A stretch of 40,727 bases of DNA, taken from NCBI GenBank assembly GCA_017517275.1, contig JAFWZX010000029.1, positions 1 to 40,727 on the forward strand, read 5' to 3'. This stretch comes from Clostridia bacterium. GTDB taxonomy: Bacteria; Bacillota; Clostridia; UBA1212; UBA1255. The notes under the pieces were generated by a model, which was not told the DNA's origin, did not search any database, and worked only from the letters and a program-made list of their open reading frames with translations. Numbering within the stretch: position 1 is the stretch's first letter; every line of letters starts with the position of its first letter. Of the stretch, positions 10,768-19,608 are shown one piece after another. A program made the translations under genes and the position numbers.

Positions 10768-12180
10768 ATGTGTGAAAAGACTATGGAAAAAATAGTTGCA
10801 CTTGCTCAAAACAGAGGTTTTATCTATGCAGGTTCACAGATTTACGGCGGACTTGCAAACAGCTGGGACTACGGTCCTCTGGGTGTTGAGCTCAAAAACA
10901 ACGTAAAAAAAGCATGGTGGAAGAAATTCGTACAAGAAAGCCCCTACAACGTAGGTGTAGACTGTGCTATCCTTATGAATCCGCAGGTTTGGGTTGCATC
11001 GGGTCACGTTACAAGCTTTAACGATCCGCTGATTGACTGCAAACAGTGTAAATCAAGACATAGAGCAGATAAAGTTATTGATGAATGGAATATTGCAAAC
11101 GGAATCGAGCTTTCTGTTGACGGTTGGGATAATGATAAGCTTATGGAATACATGAGCGAGCATAATATTCCATGCCCGGTATGCGGTACTGCTAATTGGA
11201 CCGGAATCAGAAAGTTTAACATGATGTTCAAAACGTTCCAGGGAGTTACCGAAGACTCTCAGTCACAGCTTTATTTAAGACCTGAGACTGCACAGGGTAT
11301 TTTTGTTAACTTTAAAAATATTCAGCGTACTACACGTAAGAAGATTCCTTTCGGTGTTTGTCAGATCGGTAAATCTTTCAGAAACGAGATTACTCCCGGT
11401 AACTTTACTTTCAGAACAAGAGAGTTTGAACAGATGGAGCTTGAATTCTTCTGTGAACCCGGAACAGATCTTGAGTGGTTTGAATATTGGCGTTCATTCT
11501 GCCGTAAATGGCTTCTTGATCTCGGTATGACAGAGGAGAATCTCCGCTTAAGAGATCATGAAAAAGAAGAACTCTCATTCTACAGCAAGGCTACGACAGA
11601 CTTTGAATATCTTTTCCCGTTTGGTTGGGGAGAACTGTGGGGCATTGCAGACAGAACTGATTATGACTTAAAGCAACATATTGAAGCATCAAAGGAAGAT
11701 ATGTCTTACTTTGATCCTTACAAGAATGAAAAATATATTCCTTACTGCGTTGAACCGTCACTTGGTGCGGACCGTGTTACACTTGCGTTCTTATGTGATG
11801 CATATGACGAAGAGGATTTGTCAGAAGGCGGCAAGGAAGATAAGAGAACCGTACTCAGACTTCATCCTGCATTGGCTCCGGTTAAGGTTGCTGTTCTGCC
11901 TCTTGTTAAGAAGCTTTCAGACAAGGCATACGCTTTGTATGAGCAACTTATGAAGAAGTATAATTGTGAATTTGATGAGACCGGTGCAATTGGTAAGAGA
12001 TACAGAAGACAGGACGAGATTGGTACGCCGTTCTGTATTACTTACGATTTTCAGACGTGCGGAGAAGAAGGAGTTGACGGTGATAATGCGGTTACTGTCA
12101 GATTCCGCGATTCAATGGAGCAGGTTCGTATGCCTATAGACGAACTTGAGAAATGGCTTGACGAGCAGCTTGCGTTCTGA
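10768..12180 (+). CDS. glyS: Glycyl-tRNA synthetase (single-chain, class II alpha2 type)
   Basis: A 470-residue eukaryal/archaeal-like GlyRS as found in many Firmicutes instead of the GlyQ/GlyS heterotetramer. Class II motif 2 is seen in [20 protein letters not shown] and motif 3 in [14 protein letters not shown]. The N-terminal [20 protein letters not shown] segment and the C-terminal anticodon-binding domain (from about residue 365: [13 protein letters not shown]) complete the family order. A zinc-like CKQC and CPVC pair sits in the insertion (about residues 90-135). GAGGAG precedes the start. No glycine T-box is seen before it, since only 25 bases separate it from rpoZ. Confidence 0.95.
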   Translation: MCEKTMEKIVALAQNRGFIYAGSQIYGGLANSWDYGPLGVELKNNVKKAWWKKFVQESPYNVGVDCAILMNPQVWVASGHVTSFNDPLIDCKQCKSRHRADKVIDEWNIANGIELSVDGWDNDKLMEYMSEHNIPCPVCGTANWTGIRKFNMMFKTFQGVTEDSQSQLYLRPETAQGIFVNFKNIQRTTRKKIPFGVCQIGKSFRNEITPGNFTFRTREFEQMELEFFCEPGTDLEWFEYWRSFCRKWLLDLGMTEENLRLRDHEKEELSFYSKATTDFEYLFPFGWGELWGIADRTDYDLKQHIEASKEDMSYFDPYKNEKYIPYCVEPSLGADRVTLAFLCDAYDEEDLSEGGKEDKRTVLRLHPALAPVKVAVLPLVKKLSDKAYALYEQLMKKYNCEFDETGAIGKRYRRQDEIGTPFCITYDFQTCGEEGVDGDNAVTVRFRDSMEQVRMPIDELEKWLDEQLAF

Positions 12181-12244
12181 TTTTTCACAGGACATAAGAT
12201 GCTTTGACATATATTTTAGATTTATTTAGGAGGTTTATACAAAC

Positions 12245-14875
12245 ATGAGTATTAAGTATGTTTACAGCTTCAAAGAGGGTAACGGCTCAATGCGTGAATT
12301 ACTTGGTGGTAAGGGTGCTAACCTGGCTGAAATGACACGTATTGGTTTACCGGTTCCTCAAGGCTTTACAGTAACAACAGAGGCTTGTACAAAGTATTAT
12401 GAGGATGGAAAGAAAATTAATGACGAGATTCAGGCTCAGATCATGGAATATATTGATAAGCTTGAAGAGACAACAGGTATGAAATTTGGAAGCAAAGAAA
12501 ACCCGTTGCTCGTTTCTGTTCGTTCAGGTGCTCGTGCTTCAATGCCCGGTATGATGGACACAATTCTCAACCTCGGTCTTAACGAAGACGTTGTTGAAGT
12601 TATGGGTGCTAAGTCAAACAACCCACGTTGGGCTTGGGACTGCTATAGAAGATTTATTCAAATGTATTCTGACGTAGTTATGGAAGTTGGTAAGAAGTAT
12701 TTTGAACAGCTTATCGACGCTATGAAAGAAGAGAAGGGTGTTAAACAAGATATCGAGCTTTCCGCTGATGATCTTAAGAAGCTTGCAGGTCAGTTCAAAG
12801 CTGAATATAAAGCTAAGATCGGCAAGGATTTCCCGTCTGATCCGAAAGAACAGCTCATGGGTGCTGTTGAGGCAGTATTCCGTTCATGGGATAACCCGCG
12901 TGCAAATGTTTACCGCCGCGATAATGATATTCCGTACTCATGGGGAACAGCCGTTAACGTACAGATGATGGCATTCGGAAACATGGGTGATGACTGTGGT
13001 ACAGGTGTTGCATTCACACGTGATCCTGCTACAGGTGAAAAGGGTCTTATGGGTGAGTTCCTTGTAAATGCTCAGGGCGAAGACGTTGTTGCCGGTGTTC
13101 GTACTCCTATGCCGATTGCTGAGATGGCAGATAAATTCCCGGAGGCATTTGCTCACTTCCAGAAAGTATGCGCAACTCTTGAAGAACACTACAGAGATAT
13201 GCAGGACATGGAATTTACAATTCAGGCCGGCAAACTTTATATGCTCCAGACGCGTAACGGTAAGCGTACAGCTAAGGCTGCTCTCAAGATTGCTTGTGAT
13301 TTAGTTGCAGAAGGCATGATCGACAAGAAGCAGGCTGTTGCTATGATCGATCCTCGTAACTTAGATACACTTCTCCATCCTCAGTTTGATGCAAAGGCTC
13401 TTAAGGCTGCAACTCCTGCAGGCAAAGGTCTTGGCGCATCACCGGGTGCTGCTTGCGGTAAGATTGTTTTCACAGCTGAAGATGCAGTTGCTTGGAAAGA
13501 AAAGGGTGAGAAAGTTGTTCTTGTTCGTCTTGAAACATCACCTGAAGATATTACAGGAATGAAGGCTGCTCAAGGCGTACTTACAGTACGTGGCGGTATG
13601 ACATCACATGCAGCTGTTGTTGCTCGTGGTATGGGTACATGCTGTGTATCAGGTTGCGGCGACATCATCATGGATGAAGAAAGTAAGAAATTTACATTAG
13701 CAGGCAAGACTTACGTTGAAGGCGATTATATTTCAATTGACGGTTCTACAGGTAACATTTACGACGGTATCATTCCTACTGTCGATGCTGAAATCGTAGG
13801 CGAGTTCAAGACAATCATGGATTGGGCTGATGAATTCAGAGTACTCAAAGTACGTACTAACGCAGATACTCCGGCAGATGCTAAGAAAGCACGTGAGCTT
13901 GGTGCTGAAGGTATCGGTCTTTGCCGTACAGAACATATGTTCTTTGAAGCAGAGAGAATTGCAGCTTTCCGTGAAATGATTTGTGCTGATACAGTTGAGG
14001 GTAGAGAAGCTGCTCTTGCTAAGATTCTTCCTTATCAGCAGGGAGACTTTGAGAAGCTCTATGAGGCTCTTGAAGGAAATCCTGTATGTATCCGTTTCCT
14101 GGATCCACCGCTTCACGAATTCGTTCCTACTGAAGAAGAAGATATTGCTCTCTTGGCTAAGGCTCAGGATAAGAGTGTTGCTGATATTAAGAACGTTATC
14201 ACATCTCTCCATGAGTTCAACCCAATGATGGGTCACCGTGGATGCCGTCTCACAGTAACATATCCTGAGATTGCTAAGATGCAGACAACTGCTGTTATCC
14301 GCGCTGCTATTAATGTAAAGAAAGCTCATCCTGATTGGAACATCGTTCCTGAGATCATGATTCCTCTCATAGGTGAAGTAAAAGAGCTTAAGTTTGTAAA
14401 AGACATCGTAGTTGCTACAGCTGACAGCGAAATCGCTGCTGCCGGCATTGATCTTAAGTATGAAGTTGGTACAATGATCGAGATTCCTCGTGCTGCTCTT
14501 ACAGCTGACGAAATCGCAAAAGAAGCTGAGTTCTTCTGCTTTGGTACAAACGACCTTACTCAGATGACATTCGGCTTCAGCCGTGATGATGCAGGAAAGT
14601 TCCTTACAGCTTACTATGACAGCAAGATTTACGAAAACGATCCATTTGCAAAACTCGACCAGAATGGCGTTGGTAAGCTTATGGAAATGGCTTCTACTCT
14701 CGGTAGAAAAGCTCGTCCTTCAATCCACTGCGGTATCTGCGGCGAGCACGGCGGCGACCCTGTATCAGTTGAGTTCTGCCATAAGATCGGCCTTGATTAC
14801 GTATCATGTTCACCTTTCCGTGTGCCGATTGCAAGACTTGCTGCTGCACAGGCTGCTATAAAGGAAATGAAGTAA
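12245..14875 (+). CDS. ppdK: Pyruvate, phosphate dikinase
   Basis: 876 residues, full length for PPDK, which interconverts pyruvate + ATP + phosphate and phosphoenolpyruvate + AMP + PPi, a PPi-saving glycolytic or gluconeogenic step common in anaerobes. Order: N-terminal ATP-grasp domain (LLGGKGANLAEMTRIGLPVP, SVRSGARASMPGMMDTILN), central swivelling domain with the phosphorylated His in GGMTSHAAVVARGMG, and C-terminal PEP/pyruvate barrel (GLCRTEHMFF, MMGHRGCRL, and the catalytic Cys in HCGICGEHGGDP). AGGAGGT stands at 12229-12235. Codon use is strongly biased toward CTT, GTT and GCT, suggesting high expression. It stands 64 bases behind glyS and ends at a strong terminator. Confidence 0.97.
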   Translation: MSIKYVYSFKEGNGSMRELLGGKGANLAEMTRIGLPVPQGFTVTTEACTKYYEDGKKINDEIQAQIMEYIDKLEETTGMKFGSKENPLLVSVRSGARASMPGMMDTILNLGLNEDVVEVMGAKSNNPRWAWDCYRRFIQMYSDVVMEVGKKYFEQLIDAMKEEKGVKQDIELSADDLKKLAGQFKAEYKAKIGKDFPSDPKEQLMGAVEAVFRSWDNPRANVYRRDNDIPYSWGTAVNVQMMAFGNMGDDCGTGVAFTRDPATGEKGLMGEFLVNAQGEDVVAGVRTPMPIAEMADKFPEAFAHFQKVCATLEEHYRDMQDMEFTIQAGKLYMLQTRNGKRTAKAALKIACDLVAEGMIDKKQAVAMIDPRNLDTLLHPQFDAKALKAATPAGKGLGASPGAACGKIVFTAEDAVAWKEKGEKVVLVRLETSPEDITGMKAAQGVLTVRGGMTSHAAVVARGMGTCCVSGCGDIIMDEESKKFTLAGKTYVEGDYISIDGSTGNIYDGIIPTVDAEIVGEFKTIMDWADEFRVLKVRTNADTPADAKKARELGAEGIGLCRTEHMFFEAERIAAFREMICADTVEGREAALAKILPYQQGDFEKLYEALEGNPVCIRFLDPPLHEFVPTEEEDIALLAKAQDKSVADIKNVITSLHEFNPMMGHRGCRLTVTYPEIAKMQTTAVIRAAINVKKAHPDWNIVPEIMIPLIGEVKELKFVKDIVVATADSEIAAAGIDLKYEVGTMIEIPRAALTADEIAKEAEFFCFGTNDLTQMTFGFSRDDAGKFLTAYYDSKIYENDPFAKLDQNGVGKLMEMASTLGRKARPSIHCGICGEHGGDPVSVEFCHKIGLDYVSCSPFRVPIARLAAAQAAIKEMK

Positions 14876-14892
14876 TCTAAATTTCATATTGT

Positions 14893-14917
14893 AGGGACAG
14901 GCGTCCTCGACTGTCCA
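14893..14917. repeat. Short REP-like palindromic element after ppdK
   Basis: The segment GTAGGGACAGGCGTCCTCGA continues to CTGTCC. GGACAG (14895-14900) pairs with CTGTCC (14911-14916). It resembles, from memory, the GTAGGGGCGG...CGTCCTCG dispersed palindromes found in many gut Clostridia intergenic regions. Only one copy is seen in this window. Confidence 0.4.
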
Positions 14918-14932
14918 TTATAAAACAAAATT

Positions 14933-14966
14933 AGCCCTCTGCGGAGTGTTTCGGCAGAGGGCTTTT
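14933..14966 (+). terminator. Terminator of ppdK
   Basis: A 10-bp perfect stem (14933-14942 with 14954-14963) is followed by TTTT. It ends the housekeeping block before the lipoprotein gene. Confidence 0.85.
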
Positions 14967-15025
14967 GTATAGCTATTGTAAACATGATTGTTTCATGCTA
15001 TATTATAATTATAAAGGAGGCGGAA

Positions 15026-15514
15026 ATGATGTTAAAAAAGTTTTTAATCGCTATTATGTGTGTAGCAATACTGTTGTCGTTTGTTGCCTGCAGCAAAGAT
15101 GATTCTCATCAAAATGATGGAGCAACAAATCAAACGGAAAACGCATTAGCAAACGATGCCTCTCATCCGAGCAAACCGATGGAGGAAAAGAAGTCTGTTT
15201 TTAAAACAGAGGATATTATTCGAATCACCTTTTATGCCTACTATGGTGGCGGTAAGGGTAGCGATGTTCCTGCTGAACATTTAGATGAAATTGTAGCTTG
15301 GCTCAATTCTTTTAAGATTGATAGTAATAGGAAAGTTCCTGAGGTTGTTCCGCCTGGCACGAATACGATTCATGTAGAAATTGCATATTCGGATGGAAGT
15401 ATCGTTAAGCAAGGTATGGATACAACAGTGGTTGATGGTGTTGCATACTATATTATTGGTGACCGTTCGCCTGAATGTTACGATGAAATAATATCAAAAA
15501 CAAGTTTGACGTAA
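15026..15514 (+). CDS. Small lipoprotein of unknown function
   Basis: About 162 residues. A lysine-starting, hydrophobic signal peptide ends in the lipobox SFVAC near residue 22, so the product should be lipid-anchored on the outer face of the membrane. A polar linker (to about residue 55) leads into a domain of about 100 residues with a conserved-looking glycine-rich YYGGGKGSDVP and a run of beta strands ending VDGVAYYIIGDRSPE. I do not recognise the domain. AAAGGAGG at 15013-15020 supports the ATG at 15026. It lies alone between the ppdK terminator and a large palindrome. Confidence 0.75.
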   Translation: MMLKKFLIAIMCVAILLSFVACSKDDSHQNDGATNQTENALANDASHPSKPMEEKKSVFKTEDIIRITFYAYYGGGKGSDVPAEHLDEIVAWLNSFKIDSNRKVPEVVPPGTNTIHVEIAYSDGSIVKQGMDTTVVDGVAYYIIGDRSPECYDEIISKTSLT

Positions 15515-15522
15515 ATATTTAA

Positions 15523-15574
15523 TTTCCCACTTTTGCTGATAGCAGCCCAGGCTGCTATCAGCGAAAGTGGGAAA
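15523..15574. repeat. 52-bp palindrome with 25-bp arms
   Basis: Bases 15523-15547 are the reverse complement of 15550-15574 with one mismatch (a G-U in RNA) and a two-base gap. It starts 8 bases after the lipoprotein stop. No T-tract follows on either strand, so an ordinary intrinsic terminator is not the full explanation. The remaining 255 bases up to abiEi hold a minor hairpin (15593-15607), another at 15675-15701 and the abiE promoter region. Confidence 0.85.
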
Positions 15575-15674
15575 TAATCAAATCGCTGTGAAAAGGCAAA
15601 CAGCCTTATAACACAATAGGCAAAACAAAATAAAATTACGGCCTTGTAGAGGAAATGTCTTAACCAAACAAGCA

Positions 15675-15701
15675 CAAAACACTAAAATGCTTAGTGTTTT
15701 G
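15675..15701. terminator. 11-bp hairpin upstream of the abiE promoter
   Basis: Bases 15675-15685 pair perfectly with 15691-15701 around a five-base loop. The arms end in AAAA/TTTT, so it may act as a weak bidirectional terminator insulating the abiE operon. Confidence 0.45.
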
Positions 15702-15748
15702 CGTTAAAATGGTAAAAATTAAAGATTTTATTACGTATATTACAAAAA

Positions 15749-15800
15749 TTACTTAAATTACGTAAAAACCGTTGATATTTGTTCGTAATTTGAGTAAAAT
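15749..15800 (+). promoter_or_regulatory. abiE promoter with operator-like inverted repeat
   Basis: TTGATA (15772-15777) and TAAAAT (15795-15800) are 17 bases apart. An inverted repeat brackets the -35 box: 15749-15762 is the reverse complement of 15784-15797 at 13 of 14 positions (CGTAATTTGAGTAA-type half-site), and a related half-site lies at 15731-15743. AbiEi antitoxins are known to repress their own promoter by binding inverted repeats. The repeats and boxes are read directly; the binding is inferred. Confidence 0.65.
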
Positions 15801-15829
15801 AAGTATAACAAGATAAGGAGATGATAGTA

Positions 15830-16567
15830 ATGGAAACTTTTTATTTGAGTCAAGCCTTATTCCGCACGCAAGAAATCTTAGACAACTTTACAAACGAAAG
15901 AAGTATGCAAGCCAGATTAAAAGCGTTAACGGAAAATGGGCGTATTGAAAAAATAAAAAACGGTCTTTATGCGACGGTCAATTCATTGACGGGCGATATT
16001 TTTGCAAGCCGTTTTGAAATAGCATCTGCGCTTTTTGAAAATGCTTGCGTTGCATATCACTCTGCATTGGAATTTCACGGGCTTGGAAATCAAATGTTTT
16101 CAGAAGTGCAGGTTTTTACCGAGAAACGCTATAATCCCTTTACTTATAATGGGCTTGAATACAATTTTTTCTCTTATACCGCAAAGGGTGGAATAATGCG
16201 CTTAGAACAAAATGCAGAAATTGTTGTTACCGATTTAGAAAGAACGGTAGTGGACTGTATTGACCGTATTGACCTTGCCGGTGGACTTGAAGAACTTGTT
16301 ACGGCGTTAAATGGCATAACGCATCTTGACGAGCAAGCGTTATTATCCTATTTGAAAGAGTATAACAAGAAATTCGTTTATAAAAAAGCGGGATTTTTAC
16401 TTTCATTGCTTAAGAAAGACCTTTTATCGCAAAATTTCTTTGATATATGCAAGCAAAACTGCTCTATAAAATTGGAAGATATAAGCGAAAATAAGAAGAT
16501 GCCGAGAAAAACGGATAAGTATTGGGGACTTATGTATCCCGAAAAACTTATAAACACGGAGAACTGA
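15830..16567 (+). CDS. abiEi: AbiEi-like type IV antitoxin / transcriptional repressor
   Basis: About 245 residues. The N-terminal winged-helix region (SMQARLKALTENGRIEKIKNGLYA) and following AYHSALEFHGLGNQ segment are those of AbiEi-family antitoxins, which repress the operon and counter the partner nucleotidyltransferase without contacting it. The C-terminal part (ERTVVDCIDRIDLAGGLEEL) is the family's larger domain. ATG at 15830 has AAGGAG ten bases ahead; ATG at 15821 is too close to that site. Its stop is one base before the toxin start. Together they form a type IV toxin-antitoxin pair first known for phage abortive infection. Confidence 0.85.
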   Translation: METFYLSQALFRTQEILDNFTNERSMQARLKALTENGRIEKIKNGLYATVNSLTGDIFASRFEIASALFENACVAYHSALEFHGLGNQMFSEVQVFTEKRYNPFTYNGLEYNFFSYTAKGGIMRLEQNAEIVVTDLERTVVDCIDRIDLAGGLEELVTALNGITHLDEQALLSYLKEYNKKFVYKKAGFLLSLLKKDLLSQNFFDICKQNCSIKLEDISENKKMPRKTDKYWGLMYPEKLINTEN

Positions 16568-16568
16568 T

Positions 16569-17528
16569 ATGATAAACCTATCGCAAAAAAACGTAGTTAA
16601 AACAGCGAAAGAAACTAACTTTATAAAAGATAACGTTGAAAAGGTTATGCGCCTTGCGGATGTTTTAGAGTTTGTGTTTACGTCTAAATGGAAAGATAAA
16701 CTCGCTCTTAAAGGTGGAACGGCAATCAATTTGTTTTATCGTGAACTTCCAAGACTTTCCGTTGACATAGACTTAGATTATATTGGCGATACGAAAGAAG
16801 AAATGGAAAAGGATAAAGAAGAATTGTGGAACTTCTTGCAAATGGCATTATTCCAAAAGAATTATTCGCTTTCGCCACAAAGCAAACGATATTTTGCTTT
16901 AGATTCTGCCGTTTTTCAATATATAAACAATGCAGGCAATCGTGATAATATCAAAATAGAAATAAACTATCTTGATAGAAAGCACGTTCTTCCATTAAAC
17001 GATAAACCGATTAAAACTCCCGTTGCCGAAAGTGATACGTGCGTAAAAGTTTTAAGCGCTTGCGAGTTGTATGGAAGTAAACTTGCTGCTTTAATCGGAC
17101 GTTGCAAACCAAGAGATATTTACGACGTTTACGGGCTTATTGAAAGCGGTATTATTGAAGATAAAGAAATGCTTAAAAAGTGCACAATCTTCTATAACTG
17201 TATCGGTGGAGATGCTAGTATTTGCGACGTTTCCCTTGATATTTTAGATGGTGTTACGGATAGAGATATCAACAGGCAATTAAAACCGATGCTTAACAAA
17301 AACGACCGTTTCAAAAAAGCTACGGCAATCGCATCAATAAAAGAATACTTGCAAGATTTACTTGTGTTTAGCGATAATGAGAAGGAATTTGTTAAAGAAT
17401 TTGCTTCTAAAAACTATCGCCCCGAACTTTTATTTGAAGATAAAGAAATTGTAGAACGCACCTCTGCACACCCGATGGCATTGTGGCGCGTTAGAGATGG
17501 ACTGGTGTGGAAAAGTGTAAGTAGGTAA
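16569..17528 (+). CDS. abiEii: AbiEii-like nucleotidyltransferase toxin
   Basis: A 319-residue DUF1814 protein of the AbiEii/MenA-type nucleotidyltransferase superfamily. The signature is visible near residue 50: LALKGGTAINLFYRELPRLS followed by DIDLDYIG, i.e. the GG-S/T motif and the D-x-D metal site. Related toxins block translation by adding nucleotides to tRNA 3' ends or are activated on phage infection. The C-terminal helical half (CKPRDIYDVYGLIESG) also matches the family. No internal stop or frameshift is seen, so it appears intact. It is directly coupled to abiEi and followed by IS3 debris. Confidence 0.87.
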   Translation: MINLSQKNVVKTAKETNFIKDNVEKVMRLADVLEFVFTSKWKDKLALKGGTAINLFYRELPRLSVDIDLDYIGDTKEEMEKDKEELWNFLQMALFQKNYSLSPQSKRYFALDSAVFQYINNAGNRDNIKIEINYLDRKHVLPLNDKPIKTPVAESDTCVKVLSACELYGSKLAALIGRCKPRDIYDVYGLIESGIIEDKEMLKKCTIFYNCIGGDASICDVSLDILDGVTDRDINRQLKPMLNKNDRFKKATAIASIKEYLQDLLVFSDNEKEFVKEFASKNYRPELLFEDKEIVERTSAHPMALWRVRDGLVWKSVSR

Positions 17529-17565
17529 AATTTAAGTCATATGCATACAGAAAGGAAGTTAAACC

Positions 17566-17745
17566 ATGCCAAGTAATAACAGTAAATATTCAAAGGAAAT
17601 AAAATGAATCAGGAATAACTTCAAGTATGAGTGCGCCGGGCTGTCCTTATGAAAATTCATGTATAGAGAGTTTCTTTGCAGGACTAAAAAAGGAATGTAC
17701 CAGGATAAAGAAATACGAAACGATAGAAGACGTTAAGAGAGATAT
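17566..17745 (+). pseudogene. IS3-family deletion remnant: orfA start fused to orfB 3' part (copy 1)
   Basis: Begins with a ribosome site and an IS3 orfA-like start (ATG at 17566, reading MPSNNSKYSKEIK, then stop at 17605). From 17590 it is 154 of 156 bases identical to 19713-19868, which is the orfB 3' region (SAPGCPY-NSCIESFFAGLKKEC). So the middle of the element, including most of the DDE domain, was lost, with the join at or near TCAAAGGAAAT shared by both sides. The orfB frame carries TAA at 17600 and ends at 17766 after only DVKRDI. It marks the left edge of the decayed patch behind abiE. Confidence 0.8.
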
Positions 17746-17783
17746 CTATTATTGGTGTGTTAATTAATTACAAGGAGTTTTGT

Positions 17784-18245
17784 ATGGGAGAACTGTTGAA
17801 AACAATGTTTATAACATATGCAGCATTGGCTTTGTTTACTGGCTGTTTTTTTGGTCGTTGTATTTTTGTTGTTATAAAAAAAACAACTAATATGGGAAAT
17901 CAAAAACTAAAGATAGCTTTACGAAGTGTCATATGCAGTGTGATTGCTATTTTTTGGTTATATGTTTTTATCTATATGAATATGTATCCGAGGAGTTTGG
18001 CTTATTATGAATATAAAAACGATGTGGCAGATGAAACAACAGGTACTATTTCCGATATAACTTATGTTAATAAAGAGATTATACATATAAGAATTAATAA
18101 CACAAACTATACAATGGCTTATAGCAGCAAAAAACCTTACAAAGGTATTGGAACAGATATTGATGAAGGAGATACTGTAAAAATTAAATTTGGCGTAAAC
18201 TCAAAGTATATTTTTGATATTTACGAATCGGATATAGGTACATGA
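17784..18245 (+). CDS. Small membrane protein with a C-terminal OB-like segment, unknown function
   Basis: About 153 residues. Two hydrophobic stretches (about residues 8-30 and 45-68) predict a two-pass membrane protein, with the remaining 85 residues outside: TTGTISDITYVNKEIIHIRI then DEGDTVKIKFG, a short beta-rich segment like those in DUF3592-type proteins. AAGGAG at 17772-17777 supports the ATG at 17784. It lies between two IS3 fragments and begins only 38 bases behind the first, so it may have arrived with the patch. I do not recognise a specific family. Confidence 0.6.
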   Translation: MGELLKTMFITYAALALFTGCFFGRCIFVVIKKTTNMGNQKLKIALRSVICSVIAIFWLYVFIYMNMYPRSLAYYEYKNDVADETTGTISDITYVNKEIIHIRINNTNYTMAYSSKKPYKGIGTDIDEGDTVKIKFGVNSKYIFDIYESDIGT

Positions 18246-18534
18246 TAAATCATAGCAGTAGTTGTAGTGTTTTATGAAAAGATGTATACGGAAATGTTGT
18301 AACAGATCCAAGCGATATAGGTGGAACTAAAAATTTTTAGTTCCTGAATGACATAAAGATACACAAGGAGCGCAAAAGTTACAGGACTTTTATGGTAAAG
18401 AAAATATAGCAATAATTTATGTTACTGTAGAGGACAAAGGGATACGTTTGCTTCGCGCAATCAGTAGGGAAACAAACCAAAAGACTCCTGGATCAATTAA
18501 CCAGTGATGGTGTTATAAAGTTTTTTGGAGGGTA
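18246..18534 (+). pseudogene. Frame-broken debris, possibly the end of a polymorphic toxin
   Basis: No single frame is open. Pieces in changing frames read like coding sequence: YGNVVTDPSDIGGTKN (ending TAG near 18342), then LQDFYGKENIAIIYVTVEDKG into GIRLLRAISRE, and a last piece ending FFGG before a TAA at 18532. The first piece resembles linker segments ahead of C-terminal toxin domains of large Rhs-like proteins, and the next ORF resembles a small immunity protein. The toxin idea is a guess from pattern and position; the broken frames are plain. Confidence 0.35.
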
Positions 18535-19530
18535 AATATGACGAGAACAGAATTTATAGATCTCCTTAAGAAAAACAATATAAATGAAAACCTTGTAGTG
18601 TTTGATGATGTTATAAAAGAAGGGGTATGCGTCACTTTCAGAGGAAAAGCCTATACAATTATATTCTTCTCCTCTTTCTCGAAAAAAACCTCCCATCGAT
18701 AATAATTTTTCTAATACAATACCCGTATCTATTTGATTATAAAGGTTTTCATACCTTTCCAAGAAAAAGCTAACTATAGTTGTAATTACAATTATAGGAG
18801 AGTAACTTTTCTTTGACTGAATGTAGCTTGCAAGAATCTTTGTTTCCGCATCTTTAATTTCACCATGAACAAGATGAATCTTGGCGTTTGGGAAGAATTC
18901 TTTCACATCTTCTGCCCATTGGTTAACCAAGTGTTTATATGGTACAGCGATAACAGTAAAGATTTGATTGTTGTTTATAAAATCTTTGATAGAATATAAA
19001 GATGTAATGGTTTTACCAGTTCCGGTTGCCATAACAAAGAAACCTTTATTGCCGTTTTTAATCCATTCTTCTTTAGCGTCTTTTTGATACTGGCGCATTT
19101 TGTATTTATTTTCTTTGGTATAGTTGCCTTTATGTTCAACTCTTTCGAGCAGTTCAGCTTTAAAAGCATCTTTAAAATCATAAACAGAAAGCTCGTCATT
19201 GGTATTTGACCAAATACTTTCGAATTCTTTTGTTTCATCTTCAATTCTGCCCTCGTAGTCGAGCCAACTTTTGTATACCCTTATTTTCTCATAGTTAGAA
19301 TTATATCCCGGTTCACTTTCATTATTTGAGCCAACACAAGCAACGACATTGCCATCAAAATCCTCAAGAATGGCTAATTTATCGTGGTACATCCCGCCGG
19401 ATTTTAATACTATTTTGATGTCAACAATATTTTCTTTTATCAATTCGTATAATATTCGTGCGTTAACATCAGAAATTTCATCAAAAGCAGTGCGCACTTC
19501 ACTATTCAAGTTAAAAAATATAAGGGACAT
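18493..19530 (-). pseudogene. Truncated PLD-like nuclease / SF2 helicase gene
   Basis: The frame holds a half PLD site (H49-D-K51 in MYHDKLAIL, then GSNNES), a linker, and the start of a superfamily 2 helicase: MRQYQKDA, Walker A ATGTGKT (168-174) and AVPYKHLVNQW. It breaks off after IVITTIVSFFLERY...IDTG near residue 270, before any DEAD/DEAH box, and the last part of the frame (below about 18700) is unrelated DNA read antisense. At the other end, coding-like sequence continues a few codons above the ATG with no ribosome site, so the N-terminus is lost too. Complete relatives are about 900 residues long and occur in defence and repair settings. It lies between the two IS3 copies. Confidence 0.75.
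18538..18702 (+). pseudogene. Truncated small protein, possibly an immunity-protein remnant
   Basis: Opens with a good ribosome site (GGAGGG at 18526-18531) and MTRTEFIDLLKKNNINENLV, but the sensible sequence stops after FRGKAYTI (about residue 43), where it runs into DNA joined to the opposite-strand helicase fragment. The start resembles small immunity proteins paired with contact-dependent toxins (Imm59-like, from memory). It overlaps the open frame of the helicase fragment, so at most one strand is meaningful in 18538-18702. Likely dead. Confidence 0.4.
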
Positions 19531-19608
19531 TATCCCATTGTAAGCATTTCTATTATATGCTTAATGTAGAATACTAAATCAATTAAAGTAAGTAATATAC
19601 TTCATTAA

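Noticed and set aside
13733..14329. 198-codon minus-strand open frame inside ppdK
   Set aside because: Antisense shadow caused by the strong codon bias of ppdK; no ribosome site or recognisable domain.
15478..15675. 65-codon minus-strand open frame through the 52-bp palindrome
   Set aside because: Its apparent protein includes translation of the palindrome and it has no ribosome site; treated as chance.
15675..15829. CRISPR-like repeats in the AT-rich stretch before abiEi
   Set aside because: The TTACGTA/TTACTTAA similarities are short, inverted half-sites with no constant spacer length.
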